A DNA stretch of 64,000 bases from positions 37,649 through 101,648 of the forward strand of contig NZ_JIBT01000014.1 of assembly GCF_001039575.1 (NCBI RefSeq), given 5' to 3'. The stretch comes from Halomonas sp. PR-M31. GTDB taxonomy: Bacteria; Pseudomonadota; Gammaproteobacteria; Pseudomonadales; Halomonadaceae. This document shows, piece by piece, positions 19,847 to 31,651 of the stretch; the first letter of the stretch is position 1, and the number at the start of each line of letters is the position of its first letter. The translations under genes were made by a program, and so were the position numbers. The notes beneath the pieces were generated by a model. That model was not told where the DNA came from. It did not search any database and saw only the letters and a program-made list of their open reading frames with translations.

Positions 19847-21199
19847 ATGAGCGTGATACAGAACGTGCTGGCGGTCATCGTGGTACTTGGATTGCTGATC
19901 ACTTTCCACGAGTTCGGTCACTTTTGGGTAGCGCGCCGCTGTGGTGTCAAAGTGCTGCGTTTCTCCGTGGGGTTCGGTAAGCCGCTATGGTCGCGATTCG
20001 ATCGTCATGGCACCGAGTTTGCCGTTGCCGCCATTCCCCTGGGCGGCTATGTCAAGATGTTGGACGAGCGTGAAGCGCCGGTAGCTCCCGAGGAGCAGCA
20101 TCTGGCATTCAATCGCAAGAATGTCTGGGCCCGTATCGCCATCGTCGTGGCCGGGCCGTTGGCCAATTTCATACTGGCAGTCGTGGCTTACTGGCTGCTG
20201 TTCGTCGTGGGTACCACCACCATCGCGCCGGTGATCGGCGAAGTGGCGCCGGATTCACCGGCGGGCCGAGCCGGTTTGAGTTCAGGTCAGGAAATCGTGG
20301 CGATCCAGGATGATCCGACCCGCTCCTGGGAAGACGTCAATCTCGAACTGATATCCCGCATTGGCTTCAACGGTACGCTCGAAGTTGCAACCTGGGATGG
20401 CGAAAACAGCGCAGTGCGCAGCCATCAGGTTCAGGTCACCGATTGGCTGGCTCGTCAAGACCCGCCGCAGCCCCTGGGAAGCCTGGGCATCGAACCATGG
20501 CGACCGGACATTCCACCAGTGCTGGGCCAGGTACTCGAGGGAGAAGCTGCTGCTCAAGCTGGTCTTGAGACCGGTGATCGTATCGTCGCACTCAATGACG
20601 CGGATGTGACCAGCTGGATGGATTTTGTCGAAACCGTGCGAGCAAGGCCCGGTGAAGCCTTGTCGCTGCGCATCGAGCGAAACGGAACGATCCAGGAGCT
20701 TACCCTGACACCTGGCCAGCGCGACGTTCAGGGCGAGACGATGGGCTACATTGGCGCTGGCGTCGAAGCGGTCTCCTGGCCCGAAGAGTATCAGCGCGAA
20801 ATTCGTTATGGCGTATTGGCTTCCGTAGGACGTTCCCTGGAGCGCACGGCGGACATGACCGTCTTGACCCTGGATTCGATCCGCAAGATGTTCGTAGGGC
20901 TGATCTCGCCTTCCAATCTTTCCGGACCTATCACCATTGCGCGTATCGCGGGTGACACCGCCCGCAGCGGTCTCGAGAGCTTCATCAGCTTTATGGCGTA
21001 TCTATCCATCAGCCTCGGTGTGCTCAACTTGTTGCCGATACCGGTGCTCGATGGCGGCCACTTGCTCTATTACCTCATTGAAGCCGTACGTGGCAGGCCG
21101 GTGTCCGACGCGGCCCAGGCAGTCGGGCTGCGTATCGGCATGGCCATGGTCGGCACCTTGATGCTGATGGCAATTTATTTCGATTTAATGCGTCTGTGA
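19847..21199 (+). CDS. rseP: RIP metalloprotease RseP
   Basis: RseP is the site-2 intramembrane protease that cleaves anti-sigma factor RseA and signal-peptide remnants. The 450-residue protein has the zinc motif HEFGH at residues 21-25 in the first membrane helix, two PDZ domains in the periplasmic region (around GEVAPDSPAGRAGLSSGQEI and LEGEAAAQAGLETGDRI), and the third-ligand motif LDGGHLLYY near the end. An ATG at 19841 touches the AGAGGA box, so the ATG at 19847 with a 6-base spacer is preferred. Confidence 0.97.
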   Translation: MSVIQNVLAVIVVLGLLITFHEFGHFWVARRCGVKVLRFSVGFGKPLWSRFDRHGTEFAVAAIPLGGYVKMLDEREAPVAPEEQHLAFNRKNVWARIAIVVAGPLANFILAVVAYWLLFVVGTTTIAPVIGEVAPDSPAGRAGLSSGQEIVAIQDDPTRSWEDVNLELISRIGFNGTLEVATWDGENSAVRSHQVQVTDWLARQDPPQPLGSLGIEPWRPDIPPVLGQVLEGEAAAQAGLETGDRIVALNDADVTSWMDFVETVRARPGEALSLRIERNGTIQELTLTPGQRDVQGETMGYIGAGVEAVSWPEEYQREIRYGVLASVGRSLERTADMTVLTLDSIRKMFVGLISPSNLSGPITIARIAGDTARSGLESFISFMAYLSISLGVLNLLPIPVLDGGHLLYYLIEAVRGRPVSDAAQAVGLRIGMAMVGTLMLMAIYFDLMRL

Positions 21200-21349
21200 C
21201 GGACGTATCCATAACGGTGGCGCTCTTGGCGCCCCTCGTCCCGTGGCAATCTCCTGACGAGCAGTATGACGACGCTTGTCAGTTACCCCGGGAAATGTAT
21301 AAGGTGCCTGTTCAGCGAGCCGGCGGAACAACTCGAGCGAAGCGATTGC

Positions 21350-23682
21350 ATGAAATTTAAGACCATCGGATTGGCGTTAGCACTGACATTAAGCACCCAA
21401 GCGGTTCTGGCAGATGAGTTCACCGTCTCCGACATTCGTGTCGAGGGACTTCAGCGGGTTTCGGCGGCATCGGTATTCAATGCCTTCCCTGTGAGCGCCA
21501 ACGAACGTGTGGACGAGCGGGAGCTGGCGGCGGCTGCCAAAGAACTGTTCGCCACCGGATTGTTTGACGACGTGCAGCTGGAGCGCGACGGAGATGTGCT
21601 GATCATTCAGGTAAAAGAGCGGCCCTCCATCTCCCGCATCGAAATCGACGGGAATTCCCAGGTTGCCGACGAGGATCTGCGTAAAGGCATGGCAGAGGCA
21701 GGGCTGGCGGAAGGCCAGGTATTGCAGCGTGCATCCCTGGATGAAGTACAGCGCCAACTCGAGCAACTCTACCATTCCCAAGGGCGTTACAGCGCCAGTA
21801 TCGATACCTCCATCGAGCCGGTCGATCGCAATCGAGTTCAGGTCAACATTGAGGTCAATGAAGGTGCGGTCGCGAAGATTCGCCAGATCAATATTGTCGG
21901 TAATCAAGCGTTTTCTGATGAGACGTTGCGGGATTTGATCGAGCTTGAGGATAGCCCGGGTTGGTTCTTCGGCTGGTTCTCCGACGATGAATACTCTCGG
22001 GAAAAACTTTCCGGTGACTTGGAAACCCTGCGCTCTTACTATCTCGATCGCGGTTTCGTCAACTTCAACATTGCCTCGACTCAAGTCGCGATCAGTCCGG
22101 ATAATTCAAAGATCTTCGTGACCGTGAACGTGGATGAAGGGCAGCGTTATCGTATCGGCAATATCGATTTCGCCGGCGATTTGACGCTACCCGAGCAGAA
22201 AGCGCGCTCACTGGTCACCACTTCGAGCGGTGATATCTATTCGCGCAGTGCGCTTACCAACTCTGCCGAAGCATTACGGCAGAAGTTGGGCGCCGAAGGC
22301 TACGCTTTTGCCAACGTAGAGAGTATTCCGGAGGTGTCTGAGAACGGTGATACCGTTGATGTGACCTTCTTGGTGGAACCGGGACGCCGTGCCTATGTAC
22401 GGCGTATCAGTTTCGAAGGCAATACCACGACTCAAGATGAGGTATTGCGTCGAGAGATGACCCAGATGGAAGGGGCCCCGGCCTCCACGGATCGTATCAG
22501 TCAGTCCAAGCAGCGTCTGGAACGCCTTGGCTTCTTCCGTCAGGTCGATGTAGAGACACGCCCGGTAGCGGGGGAATCGGATCAGGTCGATGTCACCTAC
22601 AATGTTGAGGAGCAGCCTCGGGCTCAATCTCGGCAAGTGTCGGTTACTCCCAGAGCGCCGGGGTCATCTATGGTGCTTCTCTGGCCCAGAAGAATTTCCT
22701 GGGTACCGGCAATCAAGTCAATGTGGGAGCTCAGAAGAGTGATACCTTCACCAGCGTGAATTTTGGTTTCACCGATCCCTACTGGACGTTGGACGGTGTC
22801 TCTCGGGGTTACAATCTGTTCTATCGTGAGACCGATTACGAAGACTCCGACATCTCGACCTACTCCACCGACTCCTTCGGTGGCAGTATCGATTTTGGCT
22901 ATCCGATCAACGAATTCAGCCGTCTCAATTTTGGTGTCGGGCTTGAAGACTTATCCATCGAGACTTATCGGGACACTCCTGCGGAAATCGTTCAGTACAC
23001 TGATACCCAAGGTGAAGATGCGACGAGCTACAAGCTCACCGCCAGCTGGACGCGCAACAAGCTCAATCGGGGCATTATGCCGACCGCAGGTAGCTATCAG
23101 CGCGTGTCACTTGAAACCGCAGTGCCGGGTTCCGATGCTGAGTACTACAAGATGCGCTATCGCGGTCAGAAACTGTTTGAGTTGAACTCTGACTGGTCAC
23201 TCAAGTTCGGCACCGAGTTGGGTTATGCGGATAGTATCGGTAACGATCCTTATCCATTTTATGAGAACTTCTATTCCGGCGGTCTGGGTTCGGTGCGCGG
23301 TTTCACCGCCAATACGCTGGGACCCAAGACCACCGCCAGTAATTTTGGTGACGACGACACCCTCGGCGGCAACGTGTTGATCGAAGGCACCGTCGATCTG
23401 ATTTATCCCTTCCCTTGGGTTGAGGATCGGCGTTCGCTGCAGACCAGCGTATTCTTTGACGCGGGTAATACGTTCCTGACGGACTGCTACGCCGTACCGG
23501 ATGGCGTCACGTCGAGCTGTGAAAGCGGCGTGGATCTTGGTGATCTTCGTTACAGCGTCGGTCTGGGTCTGAACTGGTTGACGCCGGTAGGGCCGCTTAC
23601 CTTTAGTGTGGCCCAACCGCTCAACGATGAAAGCGGAGACGACACTCAAACTTTCCAGTTCTCGCTCGGTCAGACGTTTTAG
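21350..23682 (+). CDS. bamA: Outer membrane protein assembly factor BamA, frameshifted in this sequence
   Basis: BamA is the essential beta-barrel core of the BAM complex. The protein opens with a signal peptide (MKFKTIGLALALTLSTQAVL with A/D following), then five POTRA domains to about residue 420, then a 16-strand barrel ending in the family-typical aromatic QTF. The frame breaks near 22618, at the start of the barrel, after VEEQP. Adding one base (CCTCG to CCTTCG or CCGTCG) gives SGSISASVGYSQSAGVIYGA and a 777-residue protein. BamA cannot be lost, so a sequencing error is very likely. It follows rseP, as is usual. Confidence 0.95.
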
Positions 23683-23853
23683 GCTGGCGAGGTGCAACGA
23701 AGGTAAAGAATAAGCATCTTGAGAACGACGGTACGTCATGACGACGCATCTTCGTTCTCGCTTCGAGCGGACGATAATCCTGCCCTGCGCCGGTGAGTCT
23801 ACCAGGATCAAATCGTCAACTGACATCGGGCGTCGCAGGACTGGCATGCAACC
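23683..23853 (+). other. Gap between bamA and lpxD where skp is usually found
   Basis: The 171 bases hold no gene. In Pseudomonas and enterics skp (ompH) normally lies here. An inverted repeat GAGAACGA (23721-23728) with TCGTTCTC (23752-23759) encloses a smaller palindrome cgtcatgacg (23734-23743). Confidence 0.7.
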
Positions 23854-24900
23854 ATGAACAAAACCAACGGCCTTTCTTTTTCGCTGGCTGATCTGGCCGA
23901 ACGCCTCGGAGCGACTCTCGTCGGCGATGGCGAGCAGTGCATCAGTGGACTCGCTACCCTGAGCGATGCGGGGCCTGCCGATATTAGCTTTCTGGCTAAT
24001 AGGGCGTATCTCAAGTATCTCATGAATACCCAGGCTGCAGCAGTCCTCCTGCATCCGGCTCACGGAGCTGACTGTCCTGCCGAGACAGCACGACTTGAGC
24101 TCGATAATCCCTATTTAGCCTATGCTCAGCTCTCACGGCTCTTCGATCCCTTGGCGATGCAGGCCTCCTCCGGCATTCATGCCACGGCGTTCGTCGCCGA
24201 GGATGTAATCCTTGGGCATGATGTCGAAGTCGGTCCTCATGCGGTGATAGAGGCAGGTGTCCGGTTGGGCGATAATGTCGTCGTTGGCGCTGGCAGTGTC
24301 GTCGGTCAGCAATCCATCATCGATGCCGATTCACGACTGCACGCCAATGTGACGGTTAGCCATGGCGTCGTCATTGGAAAACGAGCAATCTTGCACAGCG
24401 GTTGTGTCATCGGTGGCGATGGCTTCGGCTTTGCTCACGACGGTGGCTGCTGGCACAAGATCGCCCAACTGGGGGGGGTCGTGTTGGGCGATGATGTCGA
24501 GGTGGGAAGCTGTTCGAGTATCGATCGGGGCGCGCTGGATGACACTCTCATCGGCAACGGTGTCAAGATCGATAGCCAGGTACAGATAGCGCATAACGTG
24601 CATATCGGCGATCACAGTGCTCTAGCGGGTTGTGTAGGAATCGCAGGTTCGACCCGGGTAGGGCGTCATTGTATGCTTGGCGGCGGTGTAGGGCTTTCCG
24701 GTCATCTCACGCTATGCGATGGCGTACAGATCACCGGTATGAGTCTGGTGACCAACTCCATTACCGAGCCAGGTGTCTATTCTTCCGGAACTGGTGCCAT
24801 GAGCAATGGCTTATGGCGCAAGAACGCCGTGCGTTTCAAGCAACTTGACGATATCGCAAAGCGCGTGGCACGACTCGAGCGCGGCAAGCGGAGCGAGTAA
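23854..24900 (+). CDS. lpxD: UDP-3-O-(3-hydroxyacyl)glucosamine N-acyltransferase
   Basis: LpxD adds the second hydroxyacyl chain in lipid A synthesis, using acyl-ACP. The 348-residue protein has an N-terminal uridine-binding domain (SFLANRAYLKYL), a long run of hexapeptide repeats forming a left-handed beta helix, and the catalytic His segment QIAHNVHIGDHSALAGC. Length and order fit the family. It starts the lipid A cluster lpxD-fabZ-lpxA-lpxB. Confidence 0.97.
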   Translation: MNKTNGLSFSLADLAERLGATLVGDGEQCISGLATLSDAGPADISFLANRAYLKYLMNTQAAAVLLHPAHGADCPAETARLELDNPYLAYAQLSRLFDPLAMQASSGIHATAFVAEDVILGHDVEVGPHAVIEAGVRLGDNVVVGAGSVVGQQSIIDADSRLHANVTVSHGVVIGKRAILHSGCVIGGDGFGFAHDGGCWHKIAQLGGVVLGDDVEVGSCSSIDRGALDDTLIGNGVKIDSQVQIAHNVHIGDHSALAGCVGIAGSTRVGRHCMLGGGVGLSGHLTLCDGVQITGMSLVTNSITEPGVYSSGTGAMSNGLWRKNAVRFKQLDDIAKRVARLERGKRSE

Positions 24901-25019
24901 TCGGCTGCTAGAGATCACATATGGCGCTATAATCCATCGCCGACCCCGGCCGTCCCTAGATCGCCAAACGATGCCTGTTCGTCATGAGTAGGCATTACGC
25001 ACTTTTAGAGGTTGCATCG

Positions 25020-25463
25020 ATGGTAATGGACATCAACGAGATCCGAGAATATTTGCCCCACCGCTATCCGTTCTTGCTGGTGGATCGGGTCGTGGAGCTA
25101 GGGTTGGGCGAAATAATCGTCGCCTACAAGAATGTCAGTATCAATGAGCCGTTCTTCAACGGTCATTTTCCGCATCATCCGATCATGCCCGGTGTCTTGA
25201 TCATCGAAGCAATGGCTCAGGCTTGCGGTATTCTCGGTTTCAAGACGGTCAACAAGCTGCCTGCGGATGGCTATGTCTATTATCTGGTAGGCAGTGACAA
25301 TGCACGCTTCAAGCGTCCCGTCATGCCTGGTGATCAGTTGCGCCTGGAGGCACGAGTAATTCGTGGCAAGCGGGGTATCTGGAAGTTTGCCTGTCGCGCC
25401 ACCGTCGATGGCGAACTGGCCTGCGAAGCAGACATAATCTGTGCCGAGAGGAAGGTCGCTTGA
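25020..25463 (+). CDS. fabZ: 3-hydroxyacyl-ACP dehydratase FabZ
   Basis: FabZ dehydrates 3-hydroxyacyl-ACP in fatty-acid elongation and competes with LpxA for the same substrate. The 147-residue hotdog-fold protein has the active-site His in [14 protein letters not shown] and Glu in IEAMAQACG. The frame is open from 24984, but the ATG at 25020 follows AGAGG at a normal distance and gives the family start [20 protein letters not shown]. Its stop codon overlaps the lpxA start. Confidence 0.96.
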   Translation: MVMDINEIREYLPHRYPFLLVDRVVELGLGEIIVAYKNVSINEPFFNGHFPHHPIMPGVLIIEAMAQACGILGFKTVNKLPADGYVYYLVGSDNARFKRPVMPGDQLRLEARVIRGKRGIWKFACRATVDGELACEADIICAERKVA

Positions 25464-26230
25464 TTCATCCTAGTGCCATCGTTGATCCCGATGCACGTCT
25501 AGCCGACGATGTTGAAGTGGGCCCGTTCACCGTCATTGGTCCGCAGGTGGAGATCGGTGCCGGTAGCCGAATTGGACCCCATGTGGTGATCAAGGGGCCG
25601 ACTCAGTTGGGACGCCGTACGCGCATCTTTCAGTTTGCTTCGGTGGGTGAAGATTGTCAGGACAAGAAATACGCCGGTGAGCCGACGCGTCTGGAAATGG
25701 GTGACGACAATATCATTCGCGAAGGAGCGACGCTGCATCGCGGCACCGTTCAGGATCGGGGTGTGACTACCATCGGCAGTCGTAACCTGTTCATGGCGTA
25801 TACCCATGTCGGTCACGACTGTGTGATTGGCGACGATTGTATTCTTGCCAACCAGGTTACTCTGGGCGGGCATGTTTGGATCGGTGACTCCGTCATCTTG
25901 GGCGGGCTGGTCGCGATCCATCAGTTTTGTCATGTGGGTGAGCATGCCATGTGCGGTGGCGGCTCCATCGTGACCAAGGATGTACCTGCCTACCTGATGG
26001 TCAACGGCCATCCGGCCCAGGCTCATGGCCTGAATTTGGTCGGACTGAAGCGCCGTGGTTTCTCTCGGGAAGTATTGCATGCACTGACCGACGCTTACCG
26101 GATCGTTTATCGTCAAGGGTTGACCCTGGAACAGGCGCTCGATCGGCTCGATGCGAAAGAGACCAGGCCCAAAGAGGTCGATACCTTCATGGCGTCCTTG
26201 CGAGCCTCTACCCGAGGGATCACGCGCTAA
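25460..26230 (+). CDS. lpxA: Acyl-ACP--UDP-N-acetylglucosamine O-acyltransferase
   Basis: LpxA carries out the first step of lipid A synthesis. The 256-residue protein is made of hexapeptide repeats with the catalytic His region [18 protein letters not shown] and a helical C-terminal domain. The start is a TTG in the four-base overlap TTGA with the fabZ stop (25460-25463), so its translation is probably coupled to fabZ. No other start fits the family N-terminus [10 protein letters not shown]. Confidence 0.96.
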   Translation: MIHPSAIVDPDARLADDVEVGPFTVIGPQVEIGAGSRIGPHVVIKGPTQLGRRTRIFQFASVGEDCQDKKYAGEPTRLEMGDDNIIREGATLHRGTVQDRGVTTIGSRNLFMAYTHVGHDCVIGDDCILANQVTLGGHVWIGDSVILGGLVAIHQFCHVGEHAMCGGGSIVTKDVPAYLMVNGHPAQAHGLNLVGLKRRGFSREVLHALTDAYRIVYRQGLTLEQALDRLDAKETRPKEVDTFMASLRASTRGITR

Positions 26231-26232
26231 AG

Positions 26233-27417
26233 ATGCGTGTCTATCTCGTAGCCGGCGAGCTGTCCGGTGACATTCTCGGTGCCGGATTGATGCGGGCGCT
26301 CAAGGCGCGGAAAGATGATATCGAGTTTCGCGGCATTGGTGGTCCACGCATGATCGCCGAGGGGCTTGAAAGCCTTTATCCGTTGGAAACCCTGTCGGTG
26401 ATGGGGCTCGTCGAAGTCATCAAACATCTGCCTGAGCTCATCAAGGTGCGGCGTCATCTCAGGCGCGATGCCTTGGCTTGGCCCCTGGATGTCATGATCG
26501 GCATCGATGCGCCGGATTTCAATCTAGGGCTCGAGCGTCAGCTGCGCGGGCAGGGCATTCCGACGGTTCACTATGTCAGCCCATCGGTGTGGGCTTGGCG
26601 CCAAGGCCGGGTCAAAGGTATCTCGAAATCCGTAGACGCCATGCTGACCTTCCTACCTTTTGAAGCGGCGTTTTACGAACGCCACCGGGTACCGGTCGCC
26701 TTCGTTGGACATCCCCTGGCGGATGATATGCCGCTAATTAACAAGCGTGATGCGACTCGCCGTGTTCTGGGATTGACCCCGGACGTGCCGCTGCTGGCCA
26801 TTCTCCCAGGCTCTAGAGCCAATGAAATCCGCTTTCTGGGAACGACCTTTTGTGATGCCGCTGAACGCCTATGCGAGCGTGTGGACGACCTGCAACTGGT
26901 GATTCCCGCCGCTTCCCCACAGCGACGCGAGGAGCTGGAAACATTACTGACGGACTATCCGCAGTTGAGTCATCGCACACGTTTATTGGATGGCCAATCA
27001 CGAGAGGCCATGATTGCAAGCAACGCCGTGCTGCTGGCCTCCGGCACGGCGGCCTTGGAGGCGATGCTGTGCCATCGGCCCATGGTAGTGGCCTATAAGA
27101 TGGCGCCAGCGACCCACTGGCTAGCGCAGTACCTGGTCAAGACAAAATGGATCTCACTGCCCAATCTGATTGCCCAGGAAACCCTGGTACCTGAGCTGAT
27201 TCAGCAGGCAGCGACCCCGGAAGCCATCGCCGATCATCTGGCAGTCTGGTTCGAAGATACTGAGGCCTGCCGTGCGCTGGAAAAACGCTTCGCGGAAATG
27301 CATGCGGCTCTTCAGCGTGGCGCCAGCCAACGTGCAGCGGAGGCGGTGATTGCGGTGGCCGGTAGGCAGCCCCTTCCTACGCATCTGCTGCCCCAGATGT
27401 CAGAGGATAGCTCATGA
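26233..27417 (+). CDS. lpxB: Lipid-A-disaccharide synthase
   Basis: LpxB joins UDP-2,3-diacylglucosamine and lipid X into the lipid A disaccharide. The 394-residue peripheral membrane glycosyltransferase (GT19) has [38 protein letters not shown] and the C-terminal [11 protein letters not shown]. The ATG is 2 bases after the lpxA stop and its end overlaps rnhB at ATGA. The frame is open further upstream, but only within lpxA. Confidence 0.97.
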   Translation: MRVYLVAGELSGDILGAGLMRALKARKDDIEFRGIGGPRMIAEGLESLYPLETLSVMGLVEVIKHLPELIKVRRHLRRDALAWPLDVMIGIDAPDFNLGLERQLRGQGIPTVHYVSPSVWAWRQGRVKGISKSVDAMLTFLPFEAAFYERHRVPVAFVGHPLADDMPLINKRDATRRVLGLTPDVPLLAILPGSRANEIRFLGTTFCDAAERLCERVDDLQLVIPAASPQRREELETLLTDYPQLSHRTRLLDGQSREAMIASNAVLLASGTAALEAMLCHRPMVVAYKMAPATHWLAQYLVKTKWISLPNLIAQETLVPELIQQAATPEAIADHLAVWFEDTEACRALEKRFAEMHAALQRGASQRAAEAVIAVAGRQPLPTHLLPQMSEDSS

Positions 27418-28079
27418 CAACCGGGGCAAGTCGAATGACTAAAAGGACATCGACCAGCCGAAAACGCAGTGATGCCAAGGCGTTTCCTCCCCTGATCACC
27501 GACTATGTGGGGGAGCGTCTGGCTGGCGTCGATGAGGTTGGTCGTGGCCCCTTGGTGGGAGCAGTCGTCGCCGCAGCGGTAATTCTCGATCCGCGGCGCC
27601 CCATCACCGGCCTCGGTGACTCCAAGATGCTTACCGAAAAACGCCGCCTGGCTCTGGATGCCACTATCCGCCATCAGGCGCTGGCCTTTGCGGTGGCGGA
27701 GGCAACGTCTGCAGAAATCGATGAGCTCAACATCTATCATGCGACGCATCTGGCCATGCGCCGAGCCATCGATGGTTTGCAAATTGCGGCCGAGTATCTG
27801 CTGGTGGACGGCAATCGTCTGCCCGGGCATCATGTTCCCGGACAGGCGGTGATCAAGGGCGATGCCCGCCATCCGGCGATTGGCGCCGCATCGATTCTGG
27901 CCAAGGTGGCCCGGGATGCGCAGATGGTGGCACTCGATGAACGCTTTCCTGACTATGGGTTTGCACGCCACAAGGGCTACCCGACCCCCGAACACCTGGC
28001 GGCCCTGGCCCGGCTCGGACCGCTGCCGGAACATCGCCGTTCCTTTGCGCCGGTGAGAAGGCAGCTCGATATCCTCTAG
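27414..28079 (+). CDS. rnhB: Ribonuclease HII
   Basis: RNase HII cuts RNA in RNA-DNA hybrids and starts removal of misincorporated ribonucleotides. The 221-residue protein has the acidic active-site residues in [14 protein letters not shown] (Asp-Glu) and [10 protein letters not shown], and the KVARDAQM motif. About 30 extra N-terminal residues rich in Lys, Arg and Ser precede the core; the second in-frame ATG at 27435 is a possible start. It lies between lpxB and dnaE, the usual order. Confidence 0.95.
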   Translation: MTTGASRMTKRTSTSRKRSDAKAFPPLITDYVGERLAGVDEVGRGPLVGAVVAAAVILDPRRPITGLGDSKMLTEKRRLALDATIRHQALAFAVAEATSAEIDELNIYHATHLAMRRAIDGLQIAAEYLLVDGNRLPGHHVPGQAVIKGDARHPAIGAASILAKVARDAQMVALDERFPDYGFARHKGYPTPEHLAALARLGPLPEHRRSFAPVRRQLDIL

Positions 28080-28128
28080 ACGCAGCGCTGTACAGCGTCG
28101 ACTTCATGCTTTGCAACGAGTTCGATTT

Positions 28129-31100
28129 ATGACTACCCCCTTCGTCCATCTTCGCGTGCACAGCGAATACTCTCTCGTCGACGGCCTGGTGCGCCTGAAA
28201 TCTCTGGTCAAGGCGACCTTTGATGCGAAGATGCCCGCGGTCGCCCTAACCGACGAGGCCAACCTATTTGGCTTGGTCAAAGTCTACAAGGCGGCTCAGG
28301 GGGCCGGCTTAAAGCCAATCATCGGCGCCGATCTGTGGCTCGAGAACCCTCACGATGCGGATCATCCTTACCGGCTAACCCTGCTGGCGATGGACAGCGA
28401 AGGCTATCGTAACCTCACCGAACTGATTTCCCGAGGCTGGATGGAAGGCCAGCGCCAGGGGTTGGCGATCTTGAAGAAGGCCTGGGTATTCGAGCAAAAC
28501 GCAGGGCTCATCGCGCTTTCCGGAGCCCGAGAAGGCGAGATCGCGCGTTTTCTGCTGGCGGGTCACGAAAACGATGCCGACACGTTGCTCAGGGAGTGGC
28601 AAACGTATTTCCCGGATCGCTTCTATCTGGAACTGCAGCGTACCGGACGCCAGTACGATGAAGAGTGCGTGCATTTGTCGGTGGCCCTGGCGGCTCGTAC
28701 CGGTACGCCGGTGGTGGCTACCAACGATGTGCGCTTTGTTTCTCGGGAGGACTACTGGGCCCATGAAACCCGAGTCGCCATCGGCGAAGGCAAGGCCCTG
28801 GACGACCCGCGCCGGGAGAAGCGCTATAGCGAGGAGCAGTATCTCAAGAGCCCGGCGGAGATGGCGGAACTGTTCGCCGATATTCCCGAGGCCTTGGAAA
28901 ACAGCGTGATGATCGCGGCACGTTGTAATGTCGAGGTGCGCCTGGGCGAGATATTCCTGCCGGAGTTCCCCATTCCGGACGGCATGTCCCTGGAGGAGTA
29001 CTTTCGCAAGATTTCCCATGACGGCCTGACCGAACGCCTCGATCAGCTCTTCGAAGGCGCCAGTGCGATCTACGCCGGTCGTAATCGTGCCGAACACGAA
29101 CCCGCCTACCGCGATCGTCTGGATTTCGAGCTCGATATCATCATCAAGATGGGTTTCCCCGGCTACTTTTTGATCGTCATGGACTTCATTCAGTGGGCCA
29201 AGGACAACGACGTGCCGGTAGGGCCGGGGCGGGGCTCCGGCGCCGGTTCGCTGGTGGCTTACGCCCAGAAGATCACCGATCTCGACCCTCTGGAGTACGA
29301 CCTGCTGTTCGAGCGCTTCCTGAACCCGGAGCGTGTCTCGATGCCGGACTTCGACGTCGACTTCTGCATGGAGAAGCGCGACAGCGTCATTGACTACGTC
29401 GCCGAGCGCTATGGTCGCGACGCGGTCTCCCAGATCGTCACTTTCGGCACCATGGCCGCCAAGGCGGTGGTGCGCGACGTGGCCCGCGCTCAGGGCAAAC
29501 CCTATTCCCTGGGCGACAAGCTTTCCAAGCTGATCCCGTTTGAGGTCGGCATGACCCTGGCCAAGGCTCATGACCAGGAAGAGGGTCTGCGGGATTATCT
29601 GACCGGCGACGAAGAAGCCAGGAAATCTGGGACATGGCGCTCAAGCTCGAGGGCATTACCCGGGGCACCGGCAAACACGCGGGTGGGGTGGTGATCGCCC
29701 CGACCAAGCTCACAGATTTCTCGCCGCTTTTATGCGACGAAGAGGGCAACGGCTTGGTGGTGCAGTTCGATAAGAACGATGTCGAGGAGGCAGGACTGGT
29801 CAAGTTCGACTTCCTTGGCCTGCGCACCCTGACCATCATCGACTGGGCCTTGGAGATGGTGGATACGGTGCGGGCTCGGGACGGCGTTGGACCGCTGGAC
29901 ATCACTAGCATTCCGCTGGACGATGCGCCGACCTTCGCCATGCTCAAGAAAGCCGAGACCACCGCGGTCTTCCAGCTCGAATCCCGGGGCATGAAGGAGC
30001 TGATCAAGCGCCTGCTGCCGGACTCATTAGAGGACATGATCGCCTTGGTAGCACTGTTCCGCCCGGGGCCGCTGCAGTCCGGCATGGTAGACGACTTCAT
30101 CAATCGTAAGCACGGTCGCGCGGAGCTGTCCTACCCTCATCCGGATTACCAGCACGACTGGCTCAAGCCGGTGCTCGAACCCACCTACGGCGTCATCCTC
30201 TATCAAGAGCAGGTGATGCAGATCGCCCAGGTGCTGGCAGGCTACAGCCTGGGTCAGGCGGACATGCTGCGCCGCGCCATGGGCAAGAAGAAACCCGAGG
30301 AAATGGCCAAGCAGCGTGCCGGCTTCCTGGAAGCTGCGCCGCCAACGGCATCGAGGAGAATCTCGCTGGTAACATCTTCGATTTGGTGGAGAAGTTCGCC
30401 GGTTACGGCTTCAACAAGTCCCACTCCGCGGCCTACGGGCTAGTCTCCTACCAGACCGCCTGGCTCAAGACCCACTATCCCGGGCCTTTCATGGCGGCGG
30501 TGCTGTCCACGGAGATGGACAACCTGGACAAGGTGGTACCGCTGATCGAGGAATGCCGAAACCTGGGGCTGACGGTGACACCGCCGGACGTCAACATGGG
30601 CAGCTACAAGTTCACCGTCGATACCGAGGGTCGGGTGGTCTACGGGCTGGGCGCAATTCGTGGCGTCGGCGAAGGGCCGATCGGCGCCATCGTCGAGGCC
30701 AGAGGCGAGGGCCGCGAGTTCGCCGACCTGTTCGATTTCTGTCGTCGCGTCGATGCCAAGCGCTTGAACAAGCGTACCCTGGAGGCACTGATCCGCTCCG
30801 GGGCGCTGGATAATCTGGGGCCATCTCGGGCAGTGTTGACCGCAGCCCAGGAAGATGCGCTCAAGGCCGCTGCGCAAAGCTCGACCAATGCAAGCCTGGG
30901 CATGATCGACATGTTCGGCGAGGCCTTCGCCGAACCCGAGGTTGGTGATGGCTATCAGGCCTATCGCAATGCCCGGGAGTGGAGCGACAAGCAGCGTCTG
31001 GCCGGCGAGAAGGACACGCTTGGACTCTATCTGACCGGTCATCCTATCGATGAATACGAGGCGGAGCTTGCTCGCTTCGTCTCGACCCGCATTCGCGATC

Positions 31101-31630
31101 TCAAGCCGTCTCGCGAACCGCAGCGGGTCGCCGGGCTGGTGGTGGCAATGCGCACCATGAAGTCCAAGCGCGGCGATACCATGGCCTTTGTTACCCTGGA
31201 TGATCGTACCGGGCGCATCGAGGCATCCCTGTTCGGTGAACTGTTCGATCAGGTGCGGGGCTCTTTGGCGCCGGATCAGGTGCTGATCGTCGAGGGCGAG
31301 GTGCAAAGCGATGATTTTTCCGGTGGTCTGCGGCTGCGGGGCAAGGATATTACCCTGATGGTGGATGCCCGAGCTCGTTATGGGGAGGCGTTGGAGCTAT
31401 CCGTGGATGGGCGGCGCCTCAACGGTCGTTTCATTTCCAGTCTGCGGGATAGTCTCGTCCCTTGGCGAAACGACGCGGGTCTGCCGGTACGGGTCAGATA
31501 TTGCAACGCCGAAGCCAGCGGCTGGCTGGAACTGGGAAGCGACTGGAAGGTATCGCCCGCTGACGAGCTTATGATTGCGCTGCGGGAGGTCGAGGGGCAG
31601 GACGGAGTGCGTCTGAAATACCGGGGATGA
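28129..31630 (+). CDS. dnaE: DNA polymerase III subunit alpha, frameshifted twice in this sequence
   Basis: DnaE is the replicative polymerase. The segments together give about 1167 residues with a PHP domain at the start ([15 protein letters not shown]), the catalytic Asp pair in [15 protein letters not shown], the third catalytic Asp in [15 protein letters not shown], helix-hairpin-helix motifs and a C-terminal OB fold. The frame breaks near 29619 (adding C restores [16 protein letters not shown]) and near 30332 (adding G restores [18 protein letters not shown]). Two independent breaks in an essential gene, both single-base losses, indicate sequencing error. The ATG at 28129 gives the family start [15 protein letters not shown]. 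Confidence 0.95.
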
Positions 31631-31651
31631 CCCCTGGTTCACGCCTGTGTC

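Noticed and set aside
21200..21349. Sigma-E promoter before bamA
   Set aside because: A GGAACAA is present but no TCTGA-like -10 at the right distance.
28375..29571. Long open frame (398 codons) on the minus strand opposite dnaE
   Set aside because: It is antisense to a clear gene, has no family features, and reflects the codon bias of GC-rich DNA. The same holds for the long antisense frames at 14738-15682, 23197-24063, 30440-31306 and 31811-32755.
29634..30443. Separate split polymerase subunits in place of dnaE (split-gene or intein idea)
   Set aside because: The three pieces join exactly after adding one base at each break. No intein motifs or start sites are seen, and no residues are missing or repeated.
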